Of a stretch of DNA of 41,874 nt, positions 22,475-30,375 are shown one piece after another. The notes beneath the pieces are model-generated. The model made no database searches. It was not told the DNA's origin and saw only the letters and a list, made by a program, of their open reading frames with translations. Within the stretch, counting starts at the first letter, position 1. Each line of letters starts with the position of its first letter. Both the position numbers and the translations under genes were made by a program. The DNA is from an uncultured Ruminococcus sp. (lineage in GTDB: Bacteria > Bacillota > Clostridia > Oscillospirales > Acutalibacteraceae): contig CADCHW010000027.1 in NCBI GenBank assembly GCA_902801245.1, positions 4,091-45,964 on the forward strand, read 5' to 3'.

Positions 22475-24217
22475 ATGTCTAAAATAGCAATAAACGCTGT
22501 AAGCAATTTGAAAAATGCTGTTCTGAAAGCCATTGAAAAAGCTGTTGAAAACGGCGAACTCATTAATGCGGAAATTCCCGATTTCGTTATAGAAGTTCCC
22601 GCAGACAAGAAAAACGGCGACTTCGCAACAAATGCCGCTATGGTTTGTGCAAGGGCGTTCAGAACCGCACCCCGTAATATTGCAAACGCTGTAGTTAATA
22701 ATCTTGATTTGTCGGAAACTTATATTGACCGCTGTGAAATTGCAGGTCCGGGATTCATAAACTTTTTCCTGTCAAAAAGATATTATTCCGATATTATTAA
22801 GGAGATTTCCGCAGAGGGAGATAATTACGGAAGAAGCGACTTCGGCAAGGGCGAAAAGGTTATGGTTGAATTTGTATCTGCAAATCCGACAGGACCTATG
22901 CACATGGGCAATGCTCGCGGAGGAGCGTTGGGCGACTGTTTGGCGGCTGTTCTCGATAAGGCAGGCTATGACGTGTGGAGAGAGTTCTATGTAAACGACG
23001 CAGGCAATCAGATTGAGAAGTTTGCAAATTCCTTAAACGTAAGATTTATTCAAGAGGTAAACGGTAAGGATTCTATAGAATTTCCCGAAGACGGCTATCA
23101 GGGAGAGGATATCATAGATGCGGTTAAGCTTTATATTGAGGAGAACGGCACTGACCTTATCAATGCCGATGAAAGCGAACGCAAAAAGGCTCTTGTTGAT
23201 TTTGCACTTCCGAGAAATATCGCAAAAATGCAGTCCGATATGAAGAAGTACAGAATTGAATATGACAAGTGGTTCTTTGAAAGCGAGCTTCACAAGAGCG
23301 GTGCTGTCAAAGAGGTTGTGGATATTCTCACCGAAAAGGGTCTTACCTATGAAAAGGACGGTGCTGTTTGGTACAAGAACAAACAGGTAGTAACGGAGCT
23401 TTTGAAAAAGCAGGGCAAGAGTGACGAAGAGATTGAAAAGCTTGAGCTTAAGGACGATGTAATTATCCGTGCAAACGGCAATCCGACTTATTTTACGGCG
23501 GATATAGCTTATCATAAAAATAAGTTCGACCGTGGATTTAATACGCTTATAAACGTATGGGGTGCAGACCACCACGGACACGTTGCAAGACTTAAAGGCT
23601 CGATGAATGCTATCGGCTATGACGGCGATAAATTGGACGTTGTGCTTATGCAGCTTGTAAAGCTTATGTGTGACGGTGTGCCTGTTAGAATGAGCAAGAG
23701 AACGGGCAAGGCTATTCAATTGGGTGATTTGCTTGATGAAGTGCCTGTTGATTCGGCAAGGTTCTTGTTTAATACACGTGAAGCCAACACCGCTGTTGAT
23801 TTTGATATCGGACTTGCGGTTAAACAGGATAATCAGAATCCGGTTTACTATGTTCAGTATGCACACGCAAGAATTTGCAGTATTGCAAGAAAGCTTGAAA
23901 GCGAGGGAATTACTCCGAGAGCGTGTACTGATGAAGAATTGCAGCTTCTGACAGCTCCCGAGGAGATTGAACTTATTACACATCTGGCAGCATATACGGA
24001 GGAGATTATCTCTTCCGCAAAGAGCTACGACCCGACTAAGATTACACGCTATGTGACGCAGCTTGCGACGCTTTTCCACAGGTTCTACAATTCCTACAGA
24101 GTTCACGAAGAGGACGAATCTCTTATGCAGGCAAGACTTAATTTGTGTTTGGCTGTTAAGTCGGTTATTAAGAATGTTTTGGAGATGTTTAAGATAACCG
24201 TACCGGAAGTTATGTAA
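22475..24217 (+). CDS. argS: Arginine--tRNA ligase
   Basis: Charges tRNA-Arg with arginine. The 580-residue class I synthetase has the N-terminal Arg_tRNA_synt_N domain (1-115), the HIGH-type signature HMGN at 143-146 within EFVSANPTGPMHMGNARGGALGD, the GADHHGHVARL motif, a KMSKS-type loop RMSKRTGKAIQLGDLLDEV, and the anticodon-binding DALR domain at the C-terminus (LATLFHRFYNSYRVHEED...VLEMFKITVPEVM), whose final Met is characteristic. AAGGAG is upstream of the ATG. It is the third gene of murI-DUF1934-argS. Confidence 0.97.
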   Translation: MSKIAINAVSNLKNAVLKAIEKAVENGELINAEIPDFVIEVPADKKNGDFATNAAMVCARAFRTAPRNIANAVVNNLDLSETYIDRCEIAGPGFINFFLSKRYYSDIIKEISAEGDNYGRSDFGKGEKVMVEFVSANPTGPMHMGNARGGALGDCLAAVLDKAGYDVWREFYVNDAGNQIEKFANSLNVRFIQEVNGKDSIEFPEDGYQGEDIIDAVKLYIEENGTDLINADESERKKALVDFALPRNIAKMQSDMKKYRIEYDKWFFESELHKSGAVKEVVDILTEKGLTYEKDGAVWYKNKQVVTELLKKQGKSDEEIEKLELKDDVIIRANGNPTYFTADIAYHKNKFDRGFNTLINVWGADHHGHVARLKGSMNAIGYDGDKLDVVLMQLVKLMCDGVPVRMSKRTGKAIQLGDLLDEVPVDSARFLFNTREANTAVDFDIGLAVKQDNQNPVYYVQYAHARICSIARKLESEGITPRACTDEELQLLTAPEEIELITHLAAYTEEIISSAKSYDPTKITRYVTQLATLFHRFYNSYRVHEEDESLMQARLNLCLAVKSVIKNVLEMFKITVPEVM

Positions 24218-24386
24218 CTGCCAACGGCAGACGAAATACGCACACCTATTTTTTGAGTTAGGCAACTTTACCGCCTGCGTCCGAATTTATCCCTAAGGGG
24301 TACACGTCAAATTTGTAATTGTGTTTTTTTGGTTGAGGTAAATTTACTGTACAAACGAAAGTTGTTTTGATTGGATAAAATAAAAG

Positions 24387-24420
24387 AGGGCGAGCCGTTT
24401 GTTGGTTCGCCCTTTAGAAA
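24387..24420. terminator. Shared terminator between argS and the YefM-like gene
   Basis: AGGGCGAGCC pairs with GGTTCGCCCT (one G-T pair) across GTTTGTT. The minus side continues CTTTTATTTT, a good tail for the YefM-like gene; the plus side has only TTTAG. Confidence 0.75.
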
Positions 24421-24449
24421 TATTAATCTTCACTCTGTCTGACCATAAT

Positions 24450-24704
24450 TTATTCATCGTCTGCCTCTATTAATTCATGCTGCTGACCTCTTCCGGATTT
24501 AAGCTGTTCGATTGATAAATCGATTTTTGCAAGATATTCCGCATTGCGTACAGCTTTCATCAGTTCGTTATATTGTTCAAGACTTAGGATTACAACGTTT
24601 TTTTCGTTTTTTCTGGTTATGATAACAGTTTCGTTTTCGTCGGTTGCTTTATCAAAGTAGTTTTTTAAATTCTCACGGACAGTCGAATAATTTACTGCTA
24701 ACAT
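24450..24704 (-). CDS. YefM/Phd-family antitoxin, apparently orphan
   Basis: An 84-residue Phd/YefM antitoxin: MLAVNYSTVRENLKNYFDKATDENETVIITRKNEKNVVILSLEQYNELMKAVRNAEYL is a canonical DNA-binding N-terminal domain, followed by a short toxin-binding tail (LSIEQLKSGRGQQHELIE) that is intact. A YoeB-type toxin would be expected directly downstream, yet only a terminator lies there (24387-24420). The gene has its own promoter and a TTGTAC/GTACAA palindrome. It may regulate in isolation or protect against a toxin encoded elsewhere. Confidence 0.9.
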   Translation of the reverse strand: MLAVNYSTVRENLKNYFDKATDENETVIITRKNEKNVVILSLEQYNELMKAVRNAEYLAKIDLSIEQLKSGRGQQHELIEADDE

Positions 24705-24716
24705 AAAATCACTCCC

Positions 24717-24769
24717 TTGTACGATATTCTGTACAATTATATTGTATGTCTGTAATTAAAGTATGTCAA
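24717..24769 (-). promoter_or_regulatory. Promoter and probable operator of the YefM-like gene
   Basis: Minus strand TTGACA (24769-24764), 17 bases, TACAAT (24746-24741). Just downstream, TTGTAC (24717-24722) and GTACAA (24731-24736) form an inverted repeat. The Escherichia coli YefM operator is also built on a TGTACA core, so autoregulation is likely. Confidence 0.7.
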
Positions 24770-24793
24770 GAGGATTTAAGAATTTATTTTTTA

Positions 24794-24823
24794 TTGACAT
24801 AAATAATTAAGTAATGGTATAAT
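24794..24823 (+). promoter_or_regulatory. Promoter of the DUF4869 operon
   Basis: TTGACA (24794-24799), 18 bases, TATAAT (24818-24823). The 130-base leader contains a scrap of the family 1 distal hairpin (GCGGACGTTGTCCG, about 24915). Confidence 0.75.
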
Positions 24824-24958
24824 AACTAAAAACAAACGGTATAAAACAAGCTGTTGAGAGAGGGAAGAAACAAAAAGGATATTCTGCTTTGATTGTTTGA
24901 TATGCGTATATTCTGCGGACGTTGTCCGTTAGTAAAGTTTACAGGGAGGTTCTTGTTT

Positions 24959-25396
24959 ATGCTTAATATCTGCTACGGAAAAATGAAGGAAGCTATTTTT
25001 AATACTTCCGTATATTTTAAAAATGTATATGAAGACAGCTGGATTACAGACCCTTTTGCAAAGGAAATGATTTTGGATATTGATAAATCTACCGTATTGG
25101 ATAGCTCCGTGATAGACAGTCCCGTTCTCGGAAAGATTGCCCCCATAGGTTTATCCGGCGGTGTTAAAACCTTAATCCTTATATATAATGAGCCGCATAA
25201 TATTTTTAATGCTTCAACCTGCGGCGACAACTGTGCAAAGTGGATTTTAAAAATAGCCAAGAAAAAAGATATTACCGTTAATCTTCGTCATTTAATGGAT
25301 TTTGGCGATGGAGAGTTTGATATTAATATTATTAATACAAATTGCATTGTACATTCTATGGAAGAATTAGTGCCGATTGCAGGACTGTATGTTTAA
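24959..25396 (+). CDS. DUF4869 protein
   Basis: A 145-residue protein resembling DUF4869, a family with no assigned role: MLNICYGKMKEAIFNTSVYFKN, DPFAKEMILDIDKST, IDSPVLGKIAPIGLSGGVKTLILIYNEP and STCGDNCAKWILKIAKKKDITVNL are recognisable. The start at 24959 is fixed by GGGAGG nine bases before; the open frame from 24893 adds a spurious leader that crosses a repeat scrap. Its stop codon overlaps the ribosome binding site of the next gene, a P-loop ATPase, so the two are made together. I read this as an effector/sensor plus ATPase pair, without experimental support that I know of. Confidence 0.8.
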   Translation: MLNICYGKMKEAIFNTSVYFKNVYEDSWITDPFAKEMILDIDKSTVLDSSVIDSPVLGKIAPIGLSGGVKTLILIYNEPHNIFNASTCGDNCAKWILKIAKKKDITVNLRHLMDFGDGEFDINIINTNCIVHSMEELVPIAGLYV

Positions 25397-25408
25397 GGAG
25401 TAATGTAT

Positions 25409-26386
25409 ATGAAAGGCAAGTACGGAATTATTGTGCAGAATAAGCGTATCGGTTACAGCTTTGAAATAAGAAGAAATTTAACCGTTATCCGTGGCGACAG
25501 TGCCACGGGAAAAACTACTCTTGTTGATATGATAAAAGAATATTACGAAAACGGTGCAGGCAGCGGTGTTCGATTGCAGTGTGAAAAGGAATGTGCCGTT
25601 ATTTCGGGACGAAGCTGGAAATATGAGCTTGCGGAAATAAACGACAGCATTGTTTTTATTGACGAGGGAAATGAGTTTATATTTACGGACGAGTTTGCGG
25701 ATATTATACAAAAAACAGATAATTATTATGTGATAGTGACAAGGGAAAGCATTCCCTCATTGCCTTACAGCGTTAAGGAAATTTACGGTATCAGAAAATC
25801 GGGAAAATACGGAACGATTAAACAAACCTATAATGAATTTTATCATATGTACAACTTGGAAAATTTTAATCATAAGGTTAAACCCGATATTATAATTACG
25901 GAGGATTCCAATTCGGGATATCAATTTTTTAAATCTGTTTCTGATGAATCCGATATTCGTTGTATAAGTGCAAACGGAAAGTCAAATATTTTTTCAAATG
26001 TGTTAAGTATTGTTTCCAAACAGAAAACAGATAATGTTCTAATTGTTGCCGACGGAGCAGCCTTTGGAGCTGAAATGGAAAAAATTATCCGATTGATAAA
26101 ATATAACAAAATGGTAACTCTATACTTGCCCGAATCTTTTGAATGGCTTATTTTAAGCTCGGGTGTTGTTGATGATTCGGAAATCAGAGAAATTTTGCTT
26201 TCACCGATTGAGTTTATTGAAAGTCGGAAATACTTTAGTTGGGAGCGTTTTTTTACTGCACTGCTTGTTGAAAAAAGCAATAAAACATATCTTAAATATT
26301 CCAAGAAAAAATTGAATTCATCTTACTTAAACGATAAAATATCATATGAAATATTATCTCTGATGAAGTTTATTGAAATAAAATGA
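25409..26386 (+). CDS. P-loop ATPase-like partner of DUF4869
   Basis: A 325-residue protein with a Walker A motif GDSATGKTT at 29-37, directly after a beta strand (NLTVIRGD), and an acidic strand IVFIDEGNEF near 85 that could serve as Walker B. The C-terminal half has VLIVADGAAFGAEMEKIIRLI, a second Rossmann-like segment with a GAxxG pattern, resembling a toprim-like or receiver-type fold. The ribosome binding site AAGGAG fits the ATG at 25409 better than the ATG at 25403. No transmembrane segment. It follows DUF4869 by 12 bases. Related proteins are sometimes labelled translation initiation factor 2 in databases, which the sequence does not support. Confidence 0.75.
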   Translation: MKGKYGIIVQNKRIGYSFEIRRNLTVIRGDSATGKTTLVDMIKEYYENGAGSGVRLQCEKECAVISGRSWKYELAEINDSIVFIDEGNEFIFTDEFADIIQKTDNYYVIVTRESIPSLPYSVKEIYGIRKSGKYGTIKQTYNEFYHMYNLENFNHKVKPDIIITEDSNSGYQFFKSVSDESDIRCISANGKSNIFSNVLSIVSKQKTDNVLIVADGAAFGAEMEKIIRLIKYNKMVTLYLPESFEWLILSSGVVDDSEIREILLSPIEFIESRKYFSWERFFTALLVEKSNKTYLKYSKKKLNSSYLNDKISYEILSLMKFIEIK

Positions 26387-26537
26387 TTTTTGAACACAGA
26401 TGAGGAAGTTCGTCAAAATTAATTTTGATGTTTATGTTCAACCGAACGTTGCCCTGTTGACAACACATTCCAATCATTGTATAATAAACTAAAGCCTGTC
26501 AATCGAAACAGGTTAAAAATTTTTGGAAGGTGTAAAA

Positions 26538-27209
26538 ATGAATATGAAATTATTTATCTCGGCAGTGGTAAAATTCCTGTTGGGAGCAGTGCTTGTGTCG
26601 CTTTTGCTGTTTCTGCCGGCAGGTACGTTTAACTACCCTAATGCGTGGCTGTTTATCGGACTTCTGTTTGTGCCGATGTTCGCAGCGGGAATTGTGCTGA
26701 TGTTCAAAAATCCCGATTTGCTGAAAAAACGTCTGAACGCTAAGGAGAACGAGAGCGAACAGAAAAAGGTTATCGGTCTTAGCGGAATTATGTTTGTGCT
26801 TGGATTTATTGTTGCCGGACTTGATTTCCGCTTTAAATGGCTTGTTCTGCCGAAGCCTGTTGCTGCCGTGGCGGCGGTTGTGTTTCTGATATCGTATGCT
26901 TTGTATGCGGAGGTACTCAGAGAAAATACATACCTGTCAAGAACAATCGAAGTTCAGGAAAATCAAAAGGTTATCGACAGCGGACTTTACGGAATTGTAC
27001 GTCACCCGATGTATGCAGTGACATTGGGATTGTTCCTTTCAATGCCGTTAGTGTTGGGGTCGGTGATTTCGTTTGTGATATTTCTTGCATATCCGTTTAT
27101 CATTGCCCGAAGAATCAAGAATGAAGAGGAAGTTCTTGAAAAGGAGCTTGACGGATATTCGGAATATAAGAAAAAGGTAAAATACAGATTAGTGCCGTTT
27201 ATATGGTAA
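26538..27209 (+). CDS. Isoprenylcysteine carboxyl methyltransferase-like membrane protein
   Basis: A 223-residue integral membrane protein of the ICMT/PEMT methyltransferase superfamily. Hydrophobic segments at about 6-27, 35-55, 78-95, 104-123 and a split pair at 155-185. The SAM-binding signature is present: VIDSGLYGIVRHPMYAVTLGLFLSMPLVLGS, then RRIKNEEEVLEKELDGYSEYKKKVKYRLVPFIW, matching RHPxY...NEExxL...Y..Y...RL.P. GGAAGGTG supports the start at 26538; TTG at 26523 is unlikely. The substrate cannot be read from sequence; bacterial members methylate lipids or unknown acceptors. It has its own terminator. Confidence 0.85.
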   Translation: MNMKLFISAVVKFLLGAVLVSLLLFLPAGTFNYPNAWLFIGLLFVPMFAAGIVLMFKNPDLLKKRLNAKENESEQKKVIGLSGIMFVLGFIVAGLDFRFKWLVLPKPVAAVAAVVFLISYALYAEVLRENTYLSRTIEVQENQKVIDSGLYGIVRHPMYAVTLGLFLSMPLVLGSVISFVIFLAYPFIIARRIKNEEEVLEKELDGYSEYKKKVKYRLVPFIW

Positions 27210-27282
27210 TATTACTTCTGTTTTGACGAGTAGAAATAATTTTTCCGGCATTTAGCGGTGTACTGTATTATTAAAATTAATT

Positions 27283-27350
27283 TTTGGTGGGGGAGGTGAA
27301 ATCAGGTTACAAAGAATGTTTTCACGTATCTCCTGCGGACGTTGTCCGCA
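27283..27350 (+). repeat. Family 1 repeat, degenerate long copy
   Basis: GGTGGGGGAGGTGAAATC...TGTTTTCACGTATCTCCT and an intact distal hairpin GCGGAC-gtt-GTCCGC. It lies directly before the terminator at 27355. Confidence 0.65.
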
Positions 27351-27354
27351 AAAT

Positions 27355-27386
27355 GGTCTGTGGAGATAATGCCACAGACCGTTTTT
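27355..27386 (+). terminator. Terminator after the ICMT-like gene
   Basis: GGTCTGTGG-agataatg-CCACAGACC with GTTTTTATT: 9-bp perfect stem. It ends one base before the stop codon of the convergent minus-strand gene. Confidence 0.8.
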
Positions 27387-27387
27387 A

Positions 27388-27873
27388 TTATAGAGCAATG
27401 CCGTTTGTAATGTCAACCTTTTTATCAACCCAGCCGCCGGGAGGGTCAATTTCACACGAAACGTTTAAATATTTTCCGTCATCGGATATACCATGAACGA
27501 TAACACCGTCACAAGCAAGTTCGGCGTTTTTCCAGAGAATGTTCAAATCTTTGTCATAAGCCGTTATACCTCTATCGGACGAAACAAACAGTGTATCGTT
27601 GTAAATATCGAAGTAACCAAAATACCAACTGCCGATTTCATCAATACGAACACGCAGTGTTTCCAAATCAACAAATGCGATTTTTTCGTAAATCCCGATA
27701 CAAAGATATTTTCCAAATATGCAAGCCGTGTCAAACGGATTTGAAGTGCTTTCAACCTCAATGATAATATATGGGTACGGAGTTTTTAAAACAAAATATT
27801 TTCTGCCCTCTCCGAGCTTCAAATATTCGGTGTCGGAAAATCCGCTGTAGTCTTCGGTAAGTTCATAAATCAT
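27388..27873 (-). CDS. Hypothetical beta-rich protein
   Basis: A 161-residue soluble protein that I do not recognise by name. It has a strand-rich layout with features of a single propeller-like sheet: KYFVLKTPYPYIIIEVES, KYLCIGIYEKIAFVDLETLRV, IYNDTLFVSSDRGITAYDKDLNILWKNAEL, KYLNVSCEIDPPGGWVDKKVDI. Similar short proteins occur as immunity or accessory proteins in Firmicutes, which is inference only. ATG at 27873 with GGAGAG upstream is preferred over the GTG at 27882. It is the last gene of the minus-strand operon led by the sigma factor at 30129. Confidence 0.65.
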   Translation of the reverse strand: MIYELTEDYSGFSDTEYLKLGEGRKYFVLKTPYPYIIIEVESTSNPFDTACIFGKYLCIGIYEKIAFVDLETLRVRIDEIGSWYFGYFDIYNDTLFVSSDRGITAYDKDLNILWKNAELACDGVIVHGISDDGKYLNVSCEIDPPGGWVDKKVDITNGIAL

Positions 27874-27894
27874 AAAAATCACTCTCCACCTATT

Positions 27895-28287
27895 TTACTC
27901 CCAAAACAGAATTTCTCCGTTATCGGCACTTACGTCAAAAAATCCGACATCGTGCTTTTGGGCAAGCTCACGCATTTTACTGTACGCTTCTTCGCATACA
28001 CTCCACGCAAAAGCAGTGTAAATTACGTCATTGCCTATGCAGTAGTCCGTGACATAGCTTTCCTTGTCGGGGTTGTCAAAATTGCTGTCGTCCGAAAATT
28101 CTCCGTTCATAGGGGGAAATGTTTCAATCATTTCCATAAACCACGATTTGAGCTTGTCTGCCGTTCCCTCTATGCTGTCGTAGTCACGGTTTTCACTCCA
28201 CTCTGTCTGTTCAAAATACCACTCCATAAACTTTTCACGTTCATGCGGTGCTTTGCTCTTCTCAAAAACCATTAAATCATAGCTCAT
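27895..28287 (-). CDS. Conserved hypothetical protein (MSYDLMVFE type)
   Basis: A 130-residue acidic soluble protein. The opening MSYDLMVFEKSKAP, the FMEWYFEQTEW segment, WFMEMIETFPPMNG, VTDYCIGNDVIYTAFAWSVCEEAY and GFFDVSADNGEILF form a pattern I have seen in uncharacterised Firmicutes proteins, often near toxin-immunity genes; no function is established. A GGAGTG-type site supports the ATG. It starts six bases after the end of the macrodomain gene, so the two are tightly coupled. Confidence 0.75.
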   Translation of the reverse strand: MSYDLMVFEKSKAPHEREKFMEWYFEQTEWSENRDYDSIEGTADKLKSWFMEMIETFPPMNGEFSDDSNFDNPDKESYVTDYCIGNDVIYTAFAWSVCEEAYSKMRELAQKHDVGFFDVSADNGEILFWE

Positions 28288-28293
28288 TTTGTT

Positions 28294-28740
28294 TCACTCC
28301 TGTTTGTAAATGATAATCTCAATGTCGGTATCACCGAATGTTTCCTTGATAATTTCGCTGACCTTATCCCATTTCAGACGGTCAAGTCCGCAGCCGATAA
28401 CGGGCATTGCAACCTTTTTCACGGAAATTTCTTTACAAAGAGTGAGCATTTTATCAAGTGAACCTCTCAATGTTTCGTAAGTCGGTTTGTTGAAATATCT
28501 TTCCTTTGTGATAAGGTTGAAAACTCTCCCGACAAGAATACAGTCGAATTTTCGACCGTCCGCTTTCCACTGTGCAAGATAATCGGGATATGTCTTTTTG
28601 AGAATATTCTTCATATCGTAACGTTTGTTAAATTCAACAACTATCCCTTTACCCATAGCAAAATCCGCACTGATACAGTGTGCAAGATAGTATTCTTCGG
28701 GGCAGGAGAATAAATCTCCTATTTGCTCTTCATATTTCAT
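28294..28740 (-). CDS. Macrodomain, TARG1/OARD1-like ADP-ribosyl hydrolase
   Basis: A 148-residue single macrodomain, related to the TARG1/OARD1 group that removes ADP-ribose from proteins or DNA. The seen motifs match that group: IGDLFSCPEEYYLAHCISADFAMGKGIVVEF, then TKERYFNKPTYETL with Lys85 at the position of the catalytic Lys, and MPVIGCGLDRLKWDKVSEII with Asp120 as the catalytic Asp. Both key residues are kept, so hydrolase activity is plausible. GGGAG supports the ATG at 28740; the upstream TTG at 28755 is unlikely. It sits in an operon behind a sigma/anti-sigma pair; no ADP-ribosyltransferase is visible. Confidence 0.85.
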   Translation of the reverse strand: MKYEEQIGDLFSCPEEYYLAHCISADFAMGKGIVVEFNKRYDMKNILKKTYPDYLAQWKADGRKFDCILVGRVFNLITKERYFNKPTYETLRGSLDKMLTLCKEISVKKVAMPVIGCGLDRLKWDKVSEIIKETFGDTDIEIIIYKQE

Positions 28741-28784
28741 TTTAAAAACTCCCAAATGATTTAAATCATTTGTATGTCAAATCA

Positions 28785-29240
28785 TTACTCTCCCATATAC
28801 TCGACATCTTCAAAATGCAAATCAATATCTTTGATAATATCGAAATACTCAAAAAGCTGAGGTTTATTCATATCATCAAAATCATAACGTTCAAAATCGA
28901 AATTGTCACCGGACGGCACGGAAAGAGTTCCGATGGCAGTACCCTCTATATGATAAAATCGCTCATTGTCGTCATTGTTTACGATTGCAATAAAAATCAT
29001 CTCAAACGAAACAATAATCCTATCTCCGATAACCTTGTAATCCGTGATGTCAAAATCATCACATTCCTTGATATCAAGCTGTTCAATGGTATCGCCGCAG
29101 TTTGGACTGTATCGGGAAAAATTATTCTCGACTGCAATTGTGTAAAGCTTTGTTTTGGAATCCTCCGAGGTTTCAACATAATTTGCTGTATACTCCCATA
29201 ACAAAGTATGTATATGGTTAATGATATTTTCGTTAGTCAT
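28785..29240 (-). CDS. Hypothetical acidic protein
   Basis: A 151-residue acidic soluble protein of unknown function, rich in Asp, Glu, Asn and Tyr, with a strand-rich core (YKVIGDRIIVSFEMIFIAIVNNDDNERFYHIEGTAIGTLSVPSG) and an acidic helical end (FEYFDIIKDIDLHFEDVEYMGE). No signal, membrane segment or known catalytic motif. AAGGAGG is ideally placed before the ATG. It lies between the anti-sigma and the macrodomain genes on one strand with small gaps, so it is probably part of the sigma-controlled operon. Confidence 0.7.
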   Translation of the reverse strand: MTNENIINHIHTLLWEYTANYVETSEDSKTKLYTIAVENNFSRYSPNCGDTIEQLDIKECDDFDITDYKVIGDRIIVSFEMIFIAIVNNDDNERFYHIEGTAIGTLSVPSGDNFDFERYDFDDMNKPQLFEYFDIIKDIDLHFEDVEYMGE

Positions 29241-29264
29241 AATATTTTAAACCTCCTTAAAAAG

Positions 29265-29633
29265 TTAGGGTGCGTGTTTCCTGCGGACGCTGCCCACTAA
29301 ATCAATTATCCCAAAAATAACAGCCATTACAATTGAAACAATTCCGACAGTATTTGAAATAATTCTCCTTGTTCTCATTCTCTTTGAAAGCTTCTTAATG
29401 CTTTCGCTTAAAATTTCGTCGGCAATATACGGACTTGTTTCAACCTTTATGTATTTGTTTTTCTTTTGGTTCTTTTTCTGTTCGTCAAAATTTTTTCTGT
29501 AGCTGTCAAAAAAACTTCGGCAGTCCTTGCAGGTCTTCAAATGCTCCCTGACGGCATTTTCCGTTTCCTCGCTTGCCGCTCCGCTTGTGTAAATATCCAC
29601 TAAATCCATTGCAATGTCACAAGTAATCTCCAT
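29265..29633 (-). CDS. Anti-sigma factor, zinc-finger type
   Basis: A 122-residue membrane-anchored anti-sigma factor partnered with the upstream ECF sigma. The N-terminus has the zf-HC2 motif HLKTCKDC (His31, Cys35, Cys38), and one membrane helix runs about 91-112 (IISNTVGIVSIVMAVIFGIIDLV). The gene overlaps the sigma gene by 17 bp, the usual sign of a co-regulated pair. The last residues (VRRKHAP) and the stop lie in a family 1 repeat remnant (GTCCGCAGGAAACACG), so the C-terminus has probably been rewritten by a repeat. It likely sequesters the sigma until an envelope signal releases it. Confidence 0.85.
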   Translation of the reverse strand: MEITCDIAMDLVDIYTSGAASEETENAVREHLKTCKDCRSFFDSYRKNFDEQKKNQKKNKYIKVETSPYIADEILSESIKKLSKRMRTRRIISNTVGIVSIVMAVIFGIIDLVGSVRRKHAP

Positions 29634-30129
29634 TTGTAAGTTCCTCCGATAATTTCTTTTTTGCTCTGAAAAATAATACCTTAGCCGAATTTTCCGTTAC
29701 GTTCATAGCGTCGGCAACCTGAGAGAATGTCATATTTGCGTATATTCTGTATAAAATAACATCTCTGTACTTGTCGGGAAGAGTGTCGAGAAGCTCTCTT
29801 ACTTTCATTTGCTCCGAGGTCTGCTCGTAAATATATTCGGGATTTAACGCTCCGTCATCTGTGAGAAAATCCGATATATCCAGAATATCAACAGACTTGC
29901 CGAAATGCTTGTCTTTTTTTAAATGCTTGAAATACATATGCTTTGCTATAGATGCAATATATGTAAACATATCGCTGCTGCCCTTATAGCGGTGAAGCGA
30001 CTTGAAAGCCTGATAGAATGTTTCCTGAGTGAGGTCTTCCGTCAACTCCTTGCTGCCGCACAGCTTGAATATGAACAGATATACACGGTTATAGTATTTT
30101 TTACATATCATTTCGTATTCGTCACGCAA
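29617..30129 (-). CDS. ECF-type RNA polymerase sigma factor
   Basis: A 170-residue extracytoplasmic-function sigma. Region 2 is at about 5-75 (YYNRVYLFIFKLCGSKELTEDLTQETFYQAFKSLHRYKGSSDMFTYIASIAKHMYFKHLKK). Region 4 is at about 112-165 (LPDKYRDVILYRIYANMTFSQVADAMNVTENSAKVLFFRAKKKL) with the HTH. The start codon is TTG at 30129 after GGGGG; the next ATG is seven codons in and poorly placed. A family 1 short copy in sense direction lies just upstream. It overlaps the anti-sigma gene and leads an operon of six genes down to 27388. Confidence 0.88.
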   Translation of the reverse strand: MRDEYEMICKKYYNRVYLFIFKLCGSKELTEDLTQETFYQAFKSLHRYKGSSDMFTYIASIAKHMYFKHLKKDKHFGKSVDILDISDFLTDDGALNPEYIYEQTSEQMKVRELLDTLPDKYRDVILYRIYANMTFSQVADAMNVTENSAKVLFFRAKKKLSEELTNGDYL

Positions 30130-30145
30130 TGAAAGACCCCCTTTT

Positions 30146-30197
30146 TTAACACGTGAAGATAGTTTGTTTTATCCGTAACTTTTATTACCCGACCGAT
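30146..30197 (-). repeat. Family 1 repeat before the ECF sigma gene
   Basis: Minus strand GGTCGGGTAATAAAAGTTA...ACTATCTTCACGTGTTAAAA, about 16 bases before the TTG start. Sense-oriented short form. Confidence 0.85.
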
Positions 30198-30279
30198 AGT
30201 TAATCTAAAAGCGGTAGTTTTTGACCAACTTTATTTAGTGCAATAACAATCATACCAAAAAACTTTATAAAAAATTCTC

Positions 30280-30375
30280 GGTCGGGTTCGTGAAGTTATT
30301 CCTTAAAAAGACTATCTTCCCGTATCTCTAGCGGGTGTTGCCCGCCTTCACGTATCTCCTGCGGGCGTTGTCCGC
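30280..30375 (+). repeat. Family 1 repeat, long copy with duplicated distal module
   Basis: GGTCGGGTTCGTGAAGTTAT...GACTATCTTCCCGTATCTCT, then two distal hairpins in tandem: GCGGGT-gtt-GCCCGC and GCGGGC-gtt-GTCCGC, each preceded by CTTCnCGTATCTC. The last base touches the stop codon of the convergent lipoprotein gene. Confidence 0.85.

Noticed and set aside
23033..24265. 410-codon minus-strand open frame
   Set aside because: It lies wholly over argS on the opposite strand, has Cys/Asn/Val-rich composition and no known motif; it is a shadow of the codon bias of argS.
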